Part shown: positions 16,376 through 25,038 of the stretch, piece by piece | Layout: each line of letters opens with the position of its first letter | Numbering within the stretch: the first letter of the stretch is position 1 | Assembly (NCBI RefSeq): GCF_900104025.1 | Contig: NZ_FNIQ01000007.1 | Span: 62,001-126,000, forward strand | Direction: 5' to 3' | DNA from: Geodermatophilus sp. DSM 45219 | GTDB taxonomy: Bacteria > Actinomycetota > Actinomycetes > Mycobacteriales > Geodermatophilaceae | Length of the DNA stretch: 64,000 bases | Translations under genes and position numbers: made by a program | Notes under the pieces: generated by a model | Told to the model about the DNA's origin: nothing | Database searches by the model: none | The model's input: the letters and a program-made list of their open reading frames with translations, nothing else

Positions 16376-19003
16376 TCAGGACGCCGGCCCCTCCTGCTCC
16401 CGCGTGCCGTTGCCCCGGCCCTCCTCGAGGACGTCCTCGCCGGGACCGCCGACCAGGGTGTCGTCGCCGTTGCCGCCGTCGAGCGCGTCGGTGCCGGAGC
16501 CGCCGAGCAGGACGTCGGCCCCGTTGTCGCCGGCCAGGGTGTCGTCCCCGGCACCGCCGCAGACCACGTCGTCGCCGTTGCCGCCCTCGACGACGTCGTC
16601 CCCGCCGAGGCCCACGACCACGTCCGGGCCGGTGGTGCCGCTCAGGACGTCGTCCCCCGCGGTGCCGCGGATCGTCGGCGCGAGCCCGTTGCAACGCTCG
16701 TCGAGGTCGATGCCGACCACGATCGGGTCGTGGTCGCTGGACCGGTACGGGTCGTCGTCGTAGAGCGCCGGGTCCCCGTCGTACTGGTAGGCGACCGACT
16801 CGACCGAGTTGACGTTCCAGTGGACGGCGCCGTCGACCTTGGCGGTCAGCTCCGCGGTGGCCATCGCGTGGTCCAGCGAGCCGGACAGCGCGTCGAACAC
16901 GTAGCTGTAGCCGCCGGGGTCGAAGGCCACGCCGAGGTCGGTGAGGCCGGCCTCCCGCAGCGCGACGACCGGGTCCTCCTCGCTGTAGGCGTTGAGGTCG
17001 CCCAGCGCCAGGACGTCGGCGTCGCCGGTGGCGGTCCGCAGCTGGTCGACGAACGCCGCCAGCGACTGCGCCTGCCGGACCCGGTCGCCGTTCCACGCGC
17101 CCTGCCCGTCGCCGGCGTCGACGTTGTCGCCGGTCGGCCGCCCGGGGCTCTTGGACTTGAAGTGGTTGGCGACCACGGTGAAGGCGTCGCCGTCCTTGGT
17201 GAAGGTCTGCGCGATCGGCTCGCGGGCGTTGTCCCACACGGTCTCGTCGACCACGGCGCGCGGCTCGCCGACCGGCGTGACGACGTCGGTGCGGTAGACG
17301 ATGCCGTTGCGGATGGCGTCGCGGTCGACGTCGTAGAGCGCGGCCGGCAGCGGCACGTACGCCCAGACGCCCGGCCCGTCGACGGCGTCCAGCCGCCCGA
17401 CCAGGTCGGCCAGCGCCCGGTCGGCGTCGCCGGGGCTGTAGCCGGTGGAGTCGGTGTCCTCGATCTCCATGAGCGTGACGACGTCGGCGTCCAGCGTGGT
17501 GAGCGCGGCGACGATCTTGTCGGCCTGCTGCTCGAACTCGGCGTCGGAGGTGGCGCCGCGGCCCGGTGGGTCCTCGCGGGTCAGGAAATAGTTGAGCACG
17601 TTGAACGCCGCGACCCGGACGTCGCCACCGACCTCGCCGGGTGCCGCCGGGCGGCTGTCCTGCGGGGCGAAGACGCCGTCGGCGCTGCCGTCGGCCGGCT
17701 GCAGCCGCCACGCCTCGAAGCCGTAGCCGAGGACGAGCGGCTCGGTGAACTCGAGCTCGTCGCCCACCCGGACCGGCGTCCCGGGCGTCAGGTACGGCCG
17801 GGTGGCCGGGGTGACCCGGGCGCTGCTGCCGTCGTCCAGGACGATGCGGCGCAGCGCGTTCTCCGCCGCGACCGCGTCGGCCGCCGGGCCGGGGCGGGCC
17901 ACCTCGGTGGGCTGCACGAGCACCCCGCCCGCGGACAGGGTGAGCTCGCCGTAGCTGACCAGGTCGAAGACCTCGCTGACGGTGAGCGCGTCGGCCGGCC
18001 TGACGAGCACGCCCTCGAGCCGCTCGCGGGCGGCGTCGCCGGCCGGGAGGTCCAGCGGGGCGGGGGCCGGCAGGCCGGTCCCCTCGGCGCAGACGGCGGC
18101 GTTCGCGCCCGCGCCGACCTGGGTCTGGCCGAAGTACTCCTCGGCGCGGCCGGTGACCGCGACGGTGTCGCCGACGTCGACCGCGGCGGAGCTGAGGACG
18201 AAGACCGCGTCGGAGGTGGCGTCGTCGCCGTCCCCGTCCGCGTCCTGCAGGTGGAAACCGGACAGGCCCGGGACGTCGCCGACGACGACGCCGCGCACGG
18301 TGACCTGCTGGCCGGCCAGCGGGGTGGTGTCCCCGGCTCCCTGGACGGCGCCGATCTCGTGCGTGGGCGCCCTGGCGCACACGTCGACCGGCTCGGGCTC
18401 CGGCTCGCTCCCGCCACCGTCGACCGTGCCGGGGGTCGCCTCGGCCGGCCCGGCCCAGACGAGCGCGTCCGCGGCGGCGTCGTAGGTGCGCGACAGCGAC
18501 TGGCCGGCCGGGGTGGACCCGGACTCCGCCACACCGATGTCCGCGCTGGTCGAGCCGGCCGCGGGGCCGTTCGTGGCGGCGAAGGTGCCCTCGTAGGACA
18601 GGAACTCGAGCACCTCGGTGCCGTTGCGCACCAGCGCGAGACCGTCGGTGTCGTTCTGCAGGCCGTTGCTCAGGTACTCGACGACGACCGCTGCCGGCGC
18701 GCCGGCCGGGGCCGTCACCACCGGGACCGTCGGGTTCCCCGCGCCGGCGTACGTGACCCCGCCGGTGCCGTTGTAGCGGACCACCGACAGCCCGGCCGAC
18801 GTCGTCCCGGACGGCAGGGTGATCTCGACGAACTCGCCGGTGTCGGTGCCGGCGTTGTCGTAGTGGATCTCGGAGACGTACGGGCCGGCCGGCGGTGCGG
18901 CGGACGCGACGGTGGGCAGGCCGGCGACGGCCAGGGAGACGGCGGTGACGCCGACGGCGGCGCGGGCTGCGGTGCGGCCCGGGCCCCCGGCTGGGGATGG
19001 CAC
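16376..19003 (-). CDS. Secreted ExeM/NucH-type endonuclease with lamin-tail domain and RTX-like repeats
   Basis: 875 residues from GTG 19003 (GGAGG 7 nt upstream). A signal peptide ends at about ASA-APPAG, residue 35. A lamin-tail-like domain (VSEIHYDNAGTDTGEFVEI, about 43-165) is followed by an OB-like region. Then comes an endonuclease/exonuclease/phosphatase domain (about 475-770): VAAFNVLNYF, TLMEIED, a catalytic ALGDLNAY and the terminal SSDHDPI. The C-terminus (about 785-865) holds glycine/aspartate nonapeptides such as GGNGDDVVCGGAGDD, the calcium-binding RTX type. This is the ExeM/NucH layout of extracellular nucleases used for phosphate or nucleotide scavenging and eDNA degradation. 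Secretion route after Sec is unclear; RTX repeats usually accompany type I export, but a signal peptide is present here. Confidence 0.88.
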   Translation of the reverse strand: MPSPAGGPGRTAARAAVGVTAVSLAVAGLPTVASAAPPAGPYVSEIHYDNAGTDTGEFVEITLPSGTTSAGLSVVRYNGTGGVTYAGAGNPTVPVVTAPAGAPAAVVVEYLSNGLQNDTDGLALVRNGTEVLEFLSYEGTFAATNGPAAGSTSADIGVAESGSTPAGQSLSRTYDAAADALVWAGPAEATPGTVDGGGSEPEPEPVDVCARAPTHEIGAVQGAGDTTPLAGQQVTVRGVVVGDVPGLSGFHLQDADGDGDDATSDAVFVLSSAAVDVGDTVAVTGRAEEYFGQTQVGAGANAAVCAEGTGLPAPAPLDLPAGDAARERLEGVLVRPADALTVSEVFDLVSYGELTLSAGGVLVQPTEVARPGPAADAVAAENALRRIVLDDGSSARVTPATRPYLTPGTPVRVGDELEFTEPLVLGYGFEAWRLQPADGSADGVFAPQDSRPAAPGEVGGDVRVAAFNVLNYFLTREDPPGRGATSDAEFEQQADKIVAALTTLDADVVTLMEIEDTDSTGYSPGDADRALADLVGRLDAVDGPGVWAYVPLPAALYDVDRDAIRNGIVYRTDVVTPVGEPRAVVDETVWDNAREPIAQTFTKDGDAFTVVANHFKSKSPGRPTGDNVDAGDGQGAWNGDRVRQAQSLAAFVDQLRTATGDADVLALGDLNAYSEEDPVVALREAGLTDLGVAFDPGGYSYVFDALSGSLDHAMATAELTAKVDGAVHWNVNSVESVAYQYDGDPALYDDDPYRSSDHDPIVVGIDLDERCNGLAPTIRGTAGDDVLSGTTGPDVVVGLGGDDVVEGGNGDDVVCGGAGDDTLAGDNGADVLLGGSGTDALDGGNGDDTLVGGPGEDVLEEGRGNGTREQEGPAS

Positions 19004-19213
19004 GAGGGAACCTCCGATGAGCGGCGGGACGCCCGGACGCTACGAGCGCCGGGTGAACACGGTCGTGACGGTAGGTGACCAATCGATGACACGCCCAACG
19101 GGCGGCTCTGCTCACTCAGGGTCACCGCGGGCGGGACCCCTGGTACGCACGGTGCGGGGACCGTCTGCCCTGGTCACCGGCCGGAGCGGCCCGGGTGACC
19201 GCGGCCGCTCGGG

Positions 19214-19229
19214 TCGAACGTGCGTTCGA
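19214..19229. promoter_or_regulatory. Perfect LexA SOS box
   Basis: TCGAACGTGCGTTCGA is an exact match to the actinobacterial SOS operator TCGAAC-N4-GTTCGA. It ends 20 nt before the ATG of the downstream small gene. A GACACT hexamer 6 nt before that ATG (19238-19243) is a possible -10; the -35 region would then fall inside the SOS box, the right geometry for LexA repression. Confidence 0.8.
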
Positions 19230-19249
19230 CGTCGTGCGACACTCCGTGC

Positions 19250-19552
19250 ATGGCTGGCGGCATGCACCCCGGGCGGTCCGGGCGCTCCCTCGGCGAGCGA
19301 GCGGCCCGCTCCGGCATCGCGCAGCCGGAGCCCCCGGTCGGCGGCGCCGGCGCCCGCCCGGAGCGGGCCCGGGGCCGGCACTGCTGGGTGCACGACCCGC
19401 CCGGCGCCCCCGGGGTCTGGCCCGGGCTGCTCGTCGAGTGGCGGCAGGCCGACGGCGGCTGGCACGGCCGCGTGACCTACGCCGTCGCCGCACCCCAGGG
19501 CACCGTGCTGGTCGAGGCGTGGGTGCCCGCCGCCCTCCTCGAACAGCGCTGA
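19250..19552 (+). CDS. Small conserved-looking protein, predicted SOS-regulated, unknown function
   Basis: 100 residues from ATG 19250; an in-frame ATG at 19220 lies inside the operator and is unlikely. The N-terminal half is low-complexity and basic. The C-terminal half (about 55-97) is ordered: GRHCWVHDPPGAP, then WPGLLVEWRQADGGWHGRV, then TYAVAAPQGTVLVEAWVPAA, a small beta-rich domain with several tryptophans. I recognise no named family, although the tail looks like a conserved actinobacterial short protein. A perfect LexA box immediately upstream implies induction on DNA damage. The gene could encode a damage-response accessory factor, but this is inference from the operator alone. Confidence 0.75.
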   Translation: MAGGMHPGRSGRSLGERAARSGIAQPEPPVGGAGARPERARGRHCWVHDPPGAPGVWPGLLVEWRQADGGWHGRVTYAVAAPQGTVLVEAWVPAALLEQR

Positions 19553-19624
19553 CCACCGGTTACCGCGACGGCCGGGTGGCTATGGCTCCCCCGACGCACC
19601 GTCCCCGACGAAGGAGAGAGACCC

Positions 19625-19825
19625 GTGAGCGAGCCCGACCGTCCCACCCTGGACGACGTCATGACCCCCACCGAGTCCGCGCCGCGCGACCGCCAGGAGC
19701 ACGCCGGCGGCTACGCCCGCCCCAACGACGAGGAGCTGCAGCACCGCACCGAGCACGAGCGGCAGCTGGTCGACGCCGACGACGCCGACCCGGCGGGCGC
19801 CGACGTCCACTCCGCCACGGATTGA
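19625..19825 (+). CDS. Small acidic hydrophilic protein, unknown
   Basis: 66 residues, GTG start with AAGGAGAG 8-9 nt upstream. The sequence is rich in Asp, Glu, Arg and His with no hydrophobic core (for example PNDEELQHRTEHERQLVDADDAD), so it is probably disordered. The strong ribosome-binding site and a perfect hairpin directly after the stop support a real gene. No family is recognised. Confidence 0.6.
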   Translation: MSEPDRPTLDDVMTPTESAPRDRQEHAGGYARPNDEELQHRTEHERQLVDADDADPAGADVHSATD

Positions 19826-19827
19826 TC

Positions 19828-19847
19828 TGTCGGCCTACCGGCCGACA
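19828..19847 (+). terminator. Hairpin terminator after the small acidic protein gene
   Basis: TGTCGGCC (19828-19835) and GGCCGACA (19840-19847) form a perfect 8-bp stem with a 4-nt loop, starting 3 nt after the stop codon. No U tract. Confidence 0.6.
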
Positions 19848-19856
19848 CCGCGGCCA

Positions 19857-19972
19857 GGTGCCGTCCCCGATCGCCGCTGAGCCGCTGCCCGTGTCCCGGT
19901 CGGGGGACCCTCCGGGCCCCCGCGACCGGTCCACCCCGGCTCGGGTGCCGTCCCCGACCGCCGCCGAGCCGC
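19857..19972. repeat. Two direct copies of a 29-bp sequence
   Basis: GGTGCCGTCCCCGA followed by a variant of TCGCCGCTGAGCCGC occurs at about 19857-19885 and again at 19944-19972, 87 bp apart, with 3 differences. Both lie in the gap before the EVE-like gene. Function unknown. Confidence 0.55.
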
Positions 19973-20000
19973 CGACGTCCCCCGCTCCGAGGAGATCCCG

Positions 20001-20441
20001 TTGAGTCGTCTGGGGCCGGGGGACGTCGCGTGCTGGGTGCTGAAGTCGACCCGACCGCCGGAGCTGATCGACCCCGGCTGGCCGGCCGGCGGCACGCGTG
20101 AGCTCACCCGCTGCGTCCGGCGCTCCTACCGGCTGGACCTGCTCTCCCCCGGCCACCGCGTGCTGCTCTGGGTCAGCGGCCGAACCGCACCCGGCGTGCA
20201 CGCGCTCGGCGAGGTGACCGGTGCGCCCGAGGACCAGGCCGACGGCCCGGTCGTGGCGGTGAGGCTGACCCGCCTGACCGCCCCGGTCGCCCGCGCCGAC
20301 CTGCTGGCCGACCCCGCCGCGCGCGACGCCGAGGTGCTGCGGATGCCCGCGGGCAGCAACCCCTCCTGGCTGTCGCCCGCCCAGTACGCCGCCGTCCTCG
20401 CGCTCCTGCCCGGGGGCGCGCTGGGACCATGGCCGGTGTGA
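20001..20441 (+). CDS. EVE/PUA-like domain protein
   Basis: 146 residues from TTG 20001, with GAGGAGA 6-7 nt upstream. GDVACWVLKSTRP at the N-terminus, a central basic strand, VLLWVSG near 55 and PGVHALGEVTG near 65-75 follow the pattern of EVE-domain proteins. These are PUA-like folds that bind modified DNA or RNA bases and are often found with restriction or modification genes. No such genes are adjacent here. The stop overlaps the next ORF by 13 nt. The assignment rests on short motifs, so it is moderate. Confidence 0.6.
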   Translation: MSRLGPGDVACWVLKSTRPPELIDPGWPAGGTRELTRCVRRSYRLDLLSPGHRVLLWVSGRTAPGVHALGEVTGAPEDQADGPVVAVRLTRLTAPVARADLLADPAARDAEVLRMPAGSNPSWLSPAQYAAVLALLPGGALGPWPV

Positions 20442-21232
20442 CTCCCACCCGCTACCGCTGGGGCGCGATCGCCTGGTTGCTCACCCTGCAGTTCTTCGTC
20501 GCCGAGACCGTCGCCCAGCTGCGGACCGGCGGCCACAGCCGCGCCGGCGACGTCATCAGCGAGCTCGGCGCCTCGGGCGCCCCGGCCGCGCTGCTCATGA
20601 ACGCCTCCTTCGTCGTCCAGGGCGTGCTCATCGGCGCGGGCGCGGCCCTGCTGCGCCCGGCGCTGGCCGGCCGCGGCGGTCAGCTGGTGCCCGCCTTCAC
20701 GACCGCGGCCGCGGTGGGTGTCGTCCTCGTGGGGGTCTTCCCGCTCGGCAGCCAGGAGGACCTGCACCAGGCCGGCGCCGGGCTGCACTTCGTCGGCGGC
20801 GGGCTCGGGCTGCTCGCCCTGGCCTACGCCGTCCGCCCGCGCTCGGAGGCCCTGGGGACGGCGCTGGCCCTGCTCGGTCTGCTCAGCACCGCGATGACCC
20901 TCTTCTTCGCCCTCGGCATCACCTCGTTCCTCGGCGAGGGCGGCACCGAGCGCGCCGCCGCCTACCCGATCCCCGTCGGGCTGGCGCTGGCCGGCGCGGG
21001 CCTGTGGTCGCTCAGCCGGCGCCCGGAGCCCGCACCCGGCCCGTCCCGCCGCGAGCTGCGGGCCCAGGAGCGGACCGCGGCCGCCGAGCGCGCCCGCGAG
21101 CGGGACGCCGCGCTGGAGGCCGCGGCCGGCCCGACGGGGGCCGCCAGCCCACGGCCGGCCGCTCCCGCCGGCGAACCGGACGACGACTTCGACCCCGAGG
21201 ACCCCTGGGCGACCTCCCGCCGCCGCGACTGA
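20429..21232 (+). CDS. DUF998-type membrane protein
   Basis: 267 residues from ATG 20429, overlapping the upstream gene by 13 nt. Six membrane helices are apparent (about 10-30, 55-77, 85-105, 113-130, 140-160, 176-190). The loop GDVISELGASGAPAALLMNASF is the conserved DUF998 signature region. The C-terminal 75 residues are hydrophilic and charged. The family has no established function. The overlap implies co-transcription with the EVE-like gene. Confidence 0.75.
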   Translation: MAGVTPTRYRWGAIAWLLTLQFFVAETVAQLRTGGHSRAGDVISELGASGAPAALLMNASFVVQGVLIGAGAALLRPALAGRGGQLVPAFTTAAAVGVVLVGVFPLGSQEDLHQAGAGLHFVGGGLGLLALAYAVRPRSEALGTALALLGLLSTAMTLFFALGITSFLGEGGTERAAAYPIPVGLALAGAGLWSLSRRPEPAPGPSRRELRAQERTAAAERARERDAALEAAAGPTGAASPRPAAPAGEPDDDFDPEDPWATSRRRD

Positions 21233-21237
21233 GCCGG

Positions 21238-22245
21238 TCAGCCGGCCGCGTCGAACCGGAGCACGTCGCTCACCGGACGCCGTCCCGAGGAGGCGCTGGC
21301 CGTCGACGACGGGTAGCCCATCCGCAACAGCATCTGCGGGTAGCCCAGCAGCGAGAGCCGCGCGCGCATCCGGGTGCGGGTGACCGGCCAGTCCAGCGCC
21401 TGGGTCAGCGGCGAGGCGGCCAGCCCCTCGGTCGTCGCGGTGAGCAGCAGCCGGCCCAGCGCGCGGCCGGCGAGCAGCCACGCCGTCCGGTCGTCCCCGT
21501 GGGTGCCCAGCAGGACCACCGTCGGCCGCTCCACCTCCGGCGGCGGCGCCGTGGGGTCCCCCGCCGGCAGGAACAGGTGCGGCTCGCGGCTGCCGGCGAC
21601 GAAGTCGCGGACCAGCCAGTTGGACGGCCGCGTCGCCGGGTCCTCACCCGGGACGGCGTCGACCGGGATGCCGTCCACCGCGGCCGGGTCGGTGCGCAGC
21701 CACCGCTCGAGCTCGGCGAGGTAGCCGGGGTCGCCGCGCTCCAGCTCCTCGGCGCGGGAGACCAGGAAGGCGGTGGCGACCTCCTCCTCGGACCCGGTGA
21801 CGGTCTTCACCCAGACCCCGTACGGCCGGGCGTCGGACCCGAACCGGTCGAGCAGCTCGGCGGGGACGGCGCGCGGCAGGAACGGCGCCCGCTCGGTGTG
21901 CCGGCGGCCGACCGCCTCGGCCAGCGCCGCGTCCCCGAGGGAGACCTCTCGTGACGCCCCGGCGCGCACGGTGGCCAGGTGGTCGGGGTCCTCCGGCGCG
22001 GGCAGCAGCTCGACCTCCGCCTCCACGCCCGCCGCACGCAGCGCGACGGCGGCGAACTCGGCGGCCACACCGCAGCTGATGACCTGCTGGCGGCCGGTCG
22101 GGTCGAGCACCGGCAGCGCGCGCTCGCGGTCGAGGCGCAGCTCCAGCCGGTCGCCGGAGGCGGTGAAGTGCCAGGGCTGGGTGTTGTGGATCGACGGCGC
22201 CCGGATGGCCGCGGCCACCACCATCGTCCACTGCTGCTCGTCCAT
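21238..22245 (-). CDS. Acg-like nitroreductase-fold flavoprotein
   Basis: 335 residues from ATG 22245, with GGGGGAG about 8 nt upstream. APSIHNTQPWHF near residues 16-27 and RRHTERAPF near 120 are typical of the Acg/nitroreductase-like family, which carries an FMN fold duplicated from the nitroreductase dimer. In mycobacteria such proteins (Acg, Rv2032) belong to the dormancy regulon and appear to sequester flavin. Here it is divergent from a universal stress protein gene, the same association as in the DosR regulon. I could not find a DosR-type palindrome in the 114-bp gap. Enzymatic activity is unproven. Confidence 0.8.
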   Translation of the reverse strand: MDEQQWTMVVAAAIRAPSIHNTQPWHFTASGDRLELRLDRERALPVLDPTGRQQVISCGVAAEFAAVALRAAGVEAEVELLPAPEDPDHLATVRAGASREVSLGDAALAEAVGRRHTERAPFLPRAVPAELLDRFGSDARPYGVWVKTVTGSEEEVATAFLVSRAEELERGDPGYLAELERWLRTDPAAVDGIPVDAVPGEDPATRPSNWLVRDFVAGSREPHLFLPAGDPTAPPPEVERPTVVLLGTHGDDRTAWLLAGRALGRLLLTATTEGLAASPLTQALDWPVTRTRMRARLSLLGYPQMLLRMGYPSSTASASSGRRPVSDVLRFDAAG

Positions 22246-22359
22246 CGGCACCGCTCCCCCGCTCCGTGTCCCGGTGCCCCCTGCGTAGTACACCCTCGAG
22301 CGCAGGTCGACGGTCTCCGGGCCCTCCCGCGAACGGCCCCGGCGGAGGACCATGCCGCC

Positions 22360-23226
22360 ATGAGCGCACCTGACAGCGGTGTCCGGGGCCCGCGCGTGCT
22401 GGTCGGCTACGACGGTTCGCCCAGCGCGGTGAACGCCATCGAGGCGGCCGCCACGCTCCTGCCCGCGGCCACCGCCTCGATCCTGCACCTGTGGGAGCCG
22501 CCGTTCACCTCCCCCGAACTACGGCACCGGGTCTTCGACCGCGCCGCCAACCCCGAGGCGCTCGGCCGGCTGATCGAGACCGAGGGCCACGCCGAGGCGG
22601 AGCGGATGGCGCGCACCGGCGTGAAGCTCGCCCAGGCTGCCGGGTGGGACGCCGAGCCGCTGGTCAAGCGCACCTTCGGCGGGGACGGCTACCAGTTCGC
22701 CCGGACGGCCGAGGAGCTCGGCGCCGAGCTCATGGTCGTCGGCTCGCGCGGGATCAGCGGCATGCGGGCCATGGGCAGCGTCTCCGAGCTGGTGGTGCAC
22801 GTCAGCCCGATCCCGGTGCTCGTGGTCCCCTACCCGCTGACCACCGTCGAGTGGGCCGCAGCCGAGTCCGGGCCGGTCGTCGTGGGCACCGACGGTTCCC
22901 CGCACGCGGCCCGCGCGCTCGCCGCGGCCACCACGCTGTTCCCCGACCGTAAGCGGCTGCTGGTCGCCGTGGAGGAGCAGGGGGCGTCCGCGTCGCCCGT
23001 CGAGGGCACCGAGCTGGTCACCGTCCGGTGCAGCGGGCGGCCGGGGAGGCCGCGGGCCACGGCGTCGACGCTGGCCGACGAGGCCGCCCGCCGCGGAGCC
23101 GCGGTGCTGGTCGTGGGCAGCCGTGGCCGGGGCGGCACGCGCGAGACCCTGGTCGGCCACGTGACCCGGGCGCTGCTGCACTGCGCGCACCGCCCCGTGC
23201 TGGTCGTCCCCTCCCGCGGCGCCTGA
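22360..23226 (+). CDS. Tandem universal stress protein
   Basis: 288 residues with two UspA domains (about 10-150 and 160-288). Each begins with the strand-Asp-Gly pattern, VLVGYDGSPSA and VVVGTDGSPHA. The nucleotide-binding glycine motif is GSRGISGMRAMGS in the first copy, two residues shorter than the usual G2xG9xG(S/T). In the second it is GSRGRGGTRETLVGH, with His for Ser/Thr. ATP binding is therefore possible but not certain. GGAGG lies about 11 nt upstream. A 3-codon frame ATGCCGCCATGA (22352-22363) ends on the start codon and could couple initiation. Divergent from the Acg-like gene. Confidence 0.85.
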   Translation: MSAPDSGVRGPRVLVGYDGSPSAVNAIEAAATLLPAATASILHLWEPPFTSPELRHRVFDRAANPEALGRLIETEGHAEAERMARTGVKLAQAAGWDAEPLVKRTFGGDGYQFARTAEELGAELMVVGSRGISGMRAMGSVSELVVHVSPIPVLVVPYPLTTVEWAAAESGPVVVGTDGSPHAARALAAATTLFPDRKRLLVAVEEQGASASPVEGTELVTVRCSGRPGRPRATASTLADEAARRGAAVLVVGSRGRGGTRETLVGHVTRALLHCAHRPVLVVPSRGA

Positions 23227-23232
23227 CCCCGG

Positions 23233-24150
23233 TCACGCCGACGCGGTCGCCTCCCGGGCGTCCGGCGCCGGCGGGCGCACGCGCGCCCGCCGGCGGGAGA
23301 GCGCGACGCCGGCCAGGCAGACCGCACCGCCCACCACGGCGAGGGGCGGCGGCACCTCGCCGAGCAGCAGCCAGCCCATGAGCACGACCAGCGGCGGTAC
23401 GAGGTAGGTGGTGACGCCGAGCCGCCCCGCGTCGGTCCGCGCCAGCGCGTACGCCCAGGTGCTGAACGCCAGCGCCGTCGGCACCACGCCCAGGTAGACC
23501 AGGCCGGCGACCGACCCGGCCGGGGCCTCCCCGAGCTCCGCCGCCAGCGCCCCGGCCCACGGCAGGCAGCACAGCGCCCCGACGGCGCACGCGGTGAACG
23601 TGACCTGCAGCGGCGGCAGCCGGCGCAGCACCGGCTTCTGCGCCACGACACCCACGGCGTAGGTGACGGCGGCGACCAGGCAGAGGACCACGCCCAGCAC
23701 GTCGGCGCCGGCGCCGCGGGTCGACAGCCCGATGAGCAGCACGCCGCCGAAGGCGACGGCGAGACCGGCGACGAGCCACCGCGGGAAGCCCTCGCCCAGC
23801 ACGACCCCGGCGAGGACGGCGATGAGGATCGGCCCGACGTTGACCAGCATCGCCGTCGTCCCCGCGTCCAGGTACTGCTCGGCGGCGTTGAGCGCCACGT
23901 TGTAGACGCCGAACCAGCCGACCCCGCACACCGCGAGCAGCAGCCACTCGCGCCGGCCGGGCGCCACCCAGGGCCGCCGGGCGGCGACCAGCAGCACGCC
24001 GAGCACCGCGGTGCCCACCAGCAGCCGGCCCAGCGCCAGCGGGCCCGGCGACAGGTCGGCGCCCACGGCGCGGATGCCGACGAACGCCGACGCCCAGGCC
24101 AGCAGGGTGACCACGACGGCCGCGAGCACGGGGACGGTGGATCGGGGCAC
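23233..24150 (-). CDS. EamA-family (DMT) transporter
   Basis: 305 residues with about ten membrane helices arranged as two EamA repeats (about 5-140 and 150-285). The first ends in VVLGEGFPRWLVAGLAVAFGGV and the second in LLLGEVPPPLAVVGGAVCLAGVAL, the duplicated signature of drug/metabolite exporters of the RhaT/EamA type. Substrate cannot be predicted. It appears monocistronic. The GTG at 24150 has CGCCCTAGGTT ending 6 nt upstream and no ribosome-binding site, so a leaderless mRNA is likely. Confidence 0.85.
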   Translation of the reverse strand: MPRSTVPVLAAVVVTLLAWASAFVGIRAVGADLSPGPLALGRLLVGTAVLGVLLVAARRPWVAPGRREWLLLAVCGVGWFGVYNVALNAAEQYLDAGTTAMLVNVGPILIAVLAGVVLGEGFPRWLVAGLAVAFGGVLLIGLSTRGAGADVLGVVLCLVAAVTYAVGVVAQKPVLRRLPPLQVTFTACAVGALCCLPWAGALAAELGEAPAGSVAGLVYLGVVPTALAFSTWAYALARTDAGRLGVTTYLVPPLVVLMGWLLLGEVPPPLAVVGGAVCLAGVALSRRRARVRPPAPDAREATASA

Positions 24151-24156
24151 GCCGCA

Positions 24157-24162
24157 AACCTA
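24157..24162 (-). promoter_or_regulatory. -10 element TAGGTT, probable leaderless promoter of the EamA gene
   Basis: On the minus strand CGCCCTAGGTT is followed by 6 nt and then GTG 24150, the same sequence and spacing as before the DUF222/HNH gene. Confidence 0.5.
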
Positions 24163-24239
24163 GGGCGACTCCCTCGCTCGACCCCGGCGGTTTCCGGACG
24201 TCGTCCTCGGAGTTGCGGAGTGCGGCAGGAATGCCGCTG

Positions 24240-24989
24240 CTACGCGCGCAGGTGCTCGGCGTACGTGCGCCGTCCGCGGGCGCCGCGGGTGGGCAGCGCG
24301 CCGCCGTCCCGGACCGCGGCCGACAACCGCCCGGGCACCGGGGTGGCCACCACGTGCGCGCCCGGCTCGCGGGCCGCCGCCCACGTCCGCGCGACCTCCG
24401 CCGCGGTGAGCTCCTCGGGCCCGCCGAACTCGACGACACCCCCGGCCGGCGGCCCGACCGCCACCTCGGCGGTGTGGGCGGCGGCGTCGGCGACGTCGAC
24501 TGGCTGCAGCTGCCACCCCATCGGCACCGGCAGCAGCGGGCCGCGCCGGGCGGTCGCGAGCATCTGGTCGACGAAGTCGTGGAACTGGGTGAGGCGCAGC
24601 AGCGTCACCGGCAGCCCCGACGCCAGCAGCACCTGCTCGGCGGCGTACTTGGCGTGGTAGTAGCCCCACGGGATGCGGTCGACGCCGACGATCGAGACGT
24701 ACACCAGGTGCCGGAGCCGGTCGCGGTCGACCGCCTGCACCAGCCGCCGGGTGCCGGCCACGTCGACCTCCCAGTGCTCCCGCGCGCGGATCCCCGTGGC
24801 CGCGTGCACCACCACCTCGGCGCCCGCCAGTGCCTGCGGCAGGTCACGTCCGGTCGCGAGGTCCCCGCGGACCCCGCCCGGACCGGCCCCCCGCCGCGAC
24901 ATCCGCCGCACCCGGTGGCCGCCGTCCTGCAGCCGGGCAGCCACCTCCCGCCCGAGCGGCCCCGTTGCTCCCGTCACCAGAGCGTCCAT
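24240..24989 (-). CDS. NAD(P)-binding protein, atypical SDR/NmrA-like
   Basis: 249 residues. The N-terminal Rossmann motif VTGATGPLGREVA (about 5-17) is followed by GDLATG near 42, VVHAATG near 60, and a YYHAKYAAEQ segment near 111-120. The YxxxK there corresponds to the atypical SDR catalytic pair. Proteins of this kind are annotated as NmrA-like or SDR family oxidoreductases and often act as nucleotide-sensing or isoflavone-reductase-like proteins. Divergent from the HTH-MurA gene across 79 bp that include a perfect dyad. CAGACT lies 7 nt before the ATG, a weak match to the leaderless -10 pattern. Confidence 0.8.
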   Translation of the reverse strand: MDALVTGATGPLGREVAARLQDGGHRVRRMSRRGAGPGGVRGDLATGRDLPQALAGAEVVVHAATGIRAREHWEVDVAGTRRLVQAVDRDRLRHLVYVSIVGVDRIPWGYYHAKYAAEQVLLASGLPVTLLRLTQFHDFVDQMLATARRGPLLPVPMGWQLQPVDVADAAAHTAEVAVGPPAGGVVEFGGPEELTAAEVARTWAAAREPGAHVVATPVPGRLSAAVRDGGALPTRGARGRRTYAEHLRA

Positions 24990-25038
24990 GCCCGGCAGTC
25001 TGGCCGGACCGGTCCGTCGCGGCGCGCCAGACCCCCGC

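Noticed and set aside
16365..19115. A 916-residue minus-strand open frame overlapping the nuclease gene
   Set aside because: It is the out-of-frame shadow of the nuclease coding sequence. It is Arg/Gly-rich with no motifs, typical of very high GC DNA.
22246..22359. DosR-type box between the Acg-like and Usp genes
   Set aside because: No sequence close to the GGGACT-N-AGTCCC type palindrome is present.
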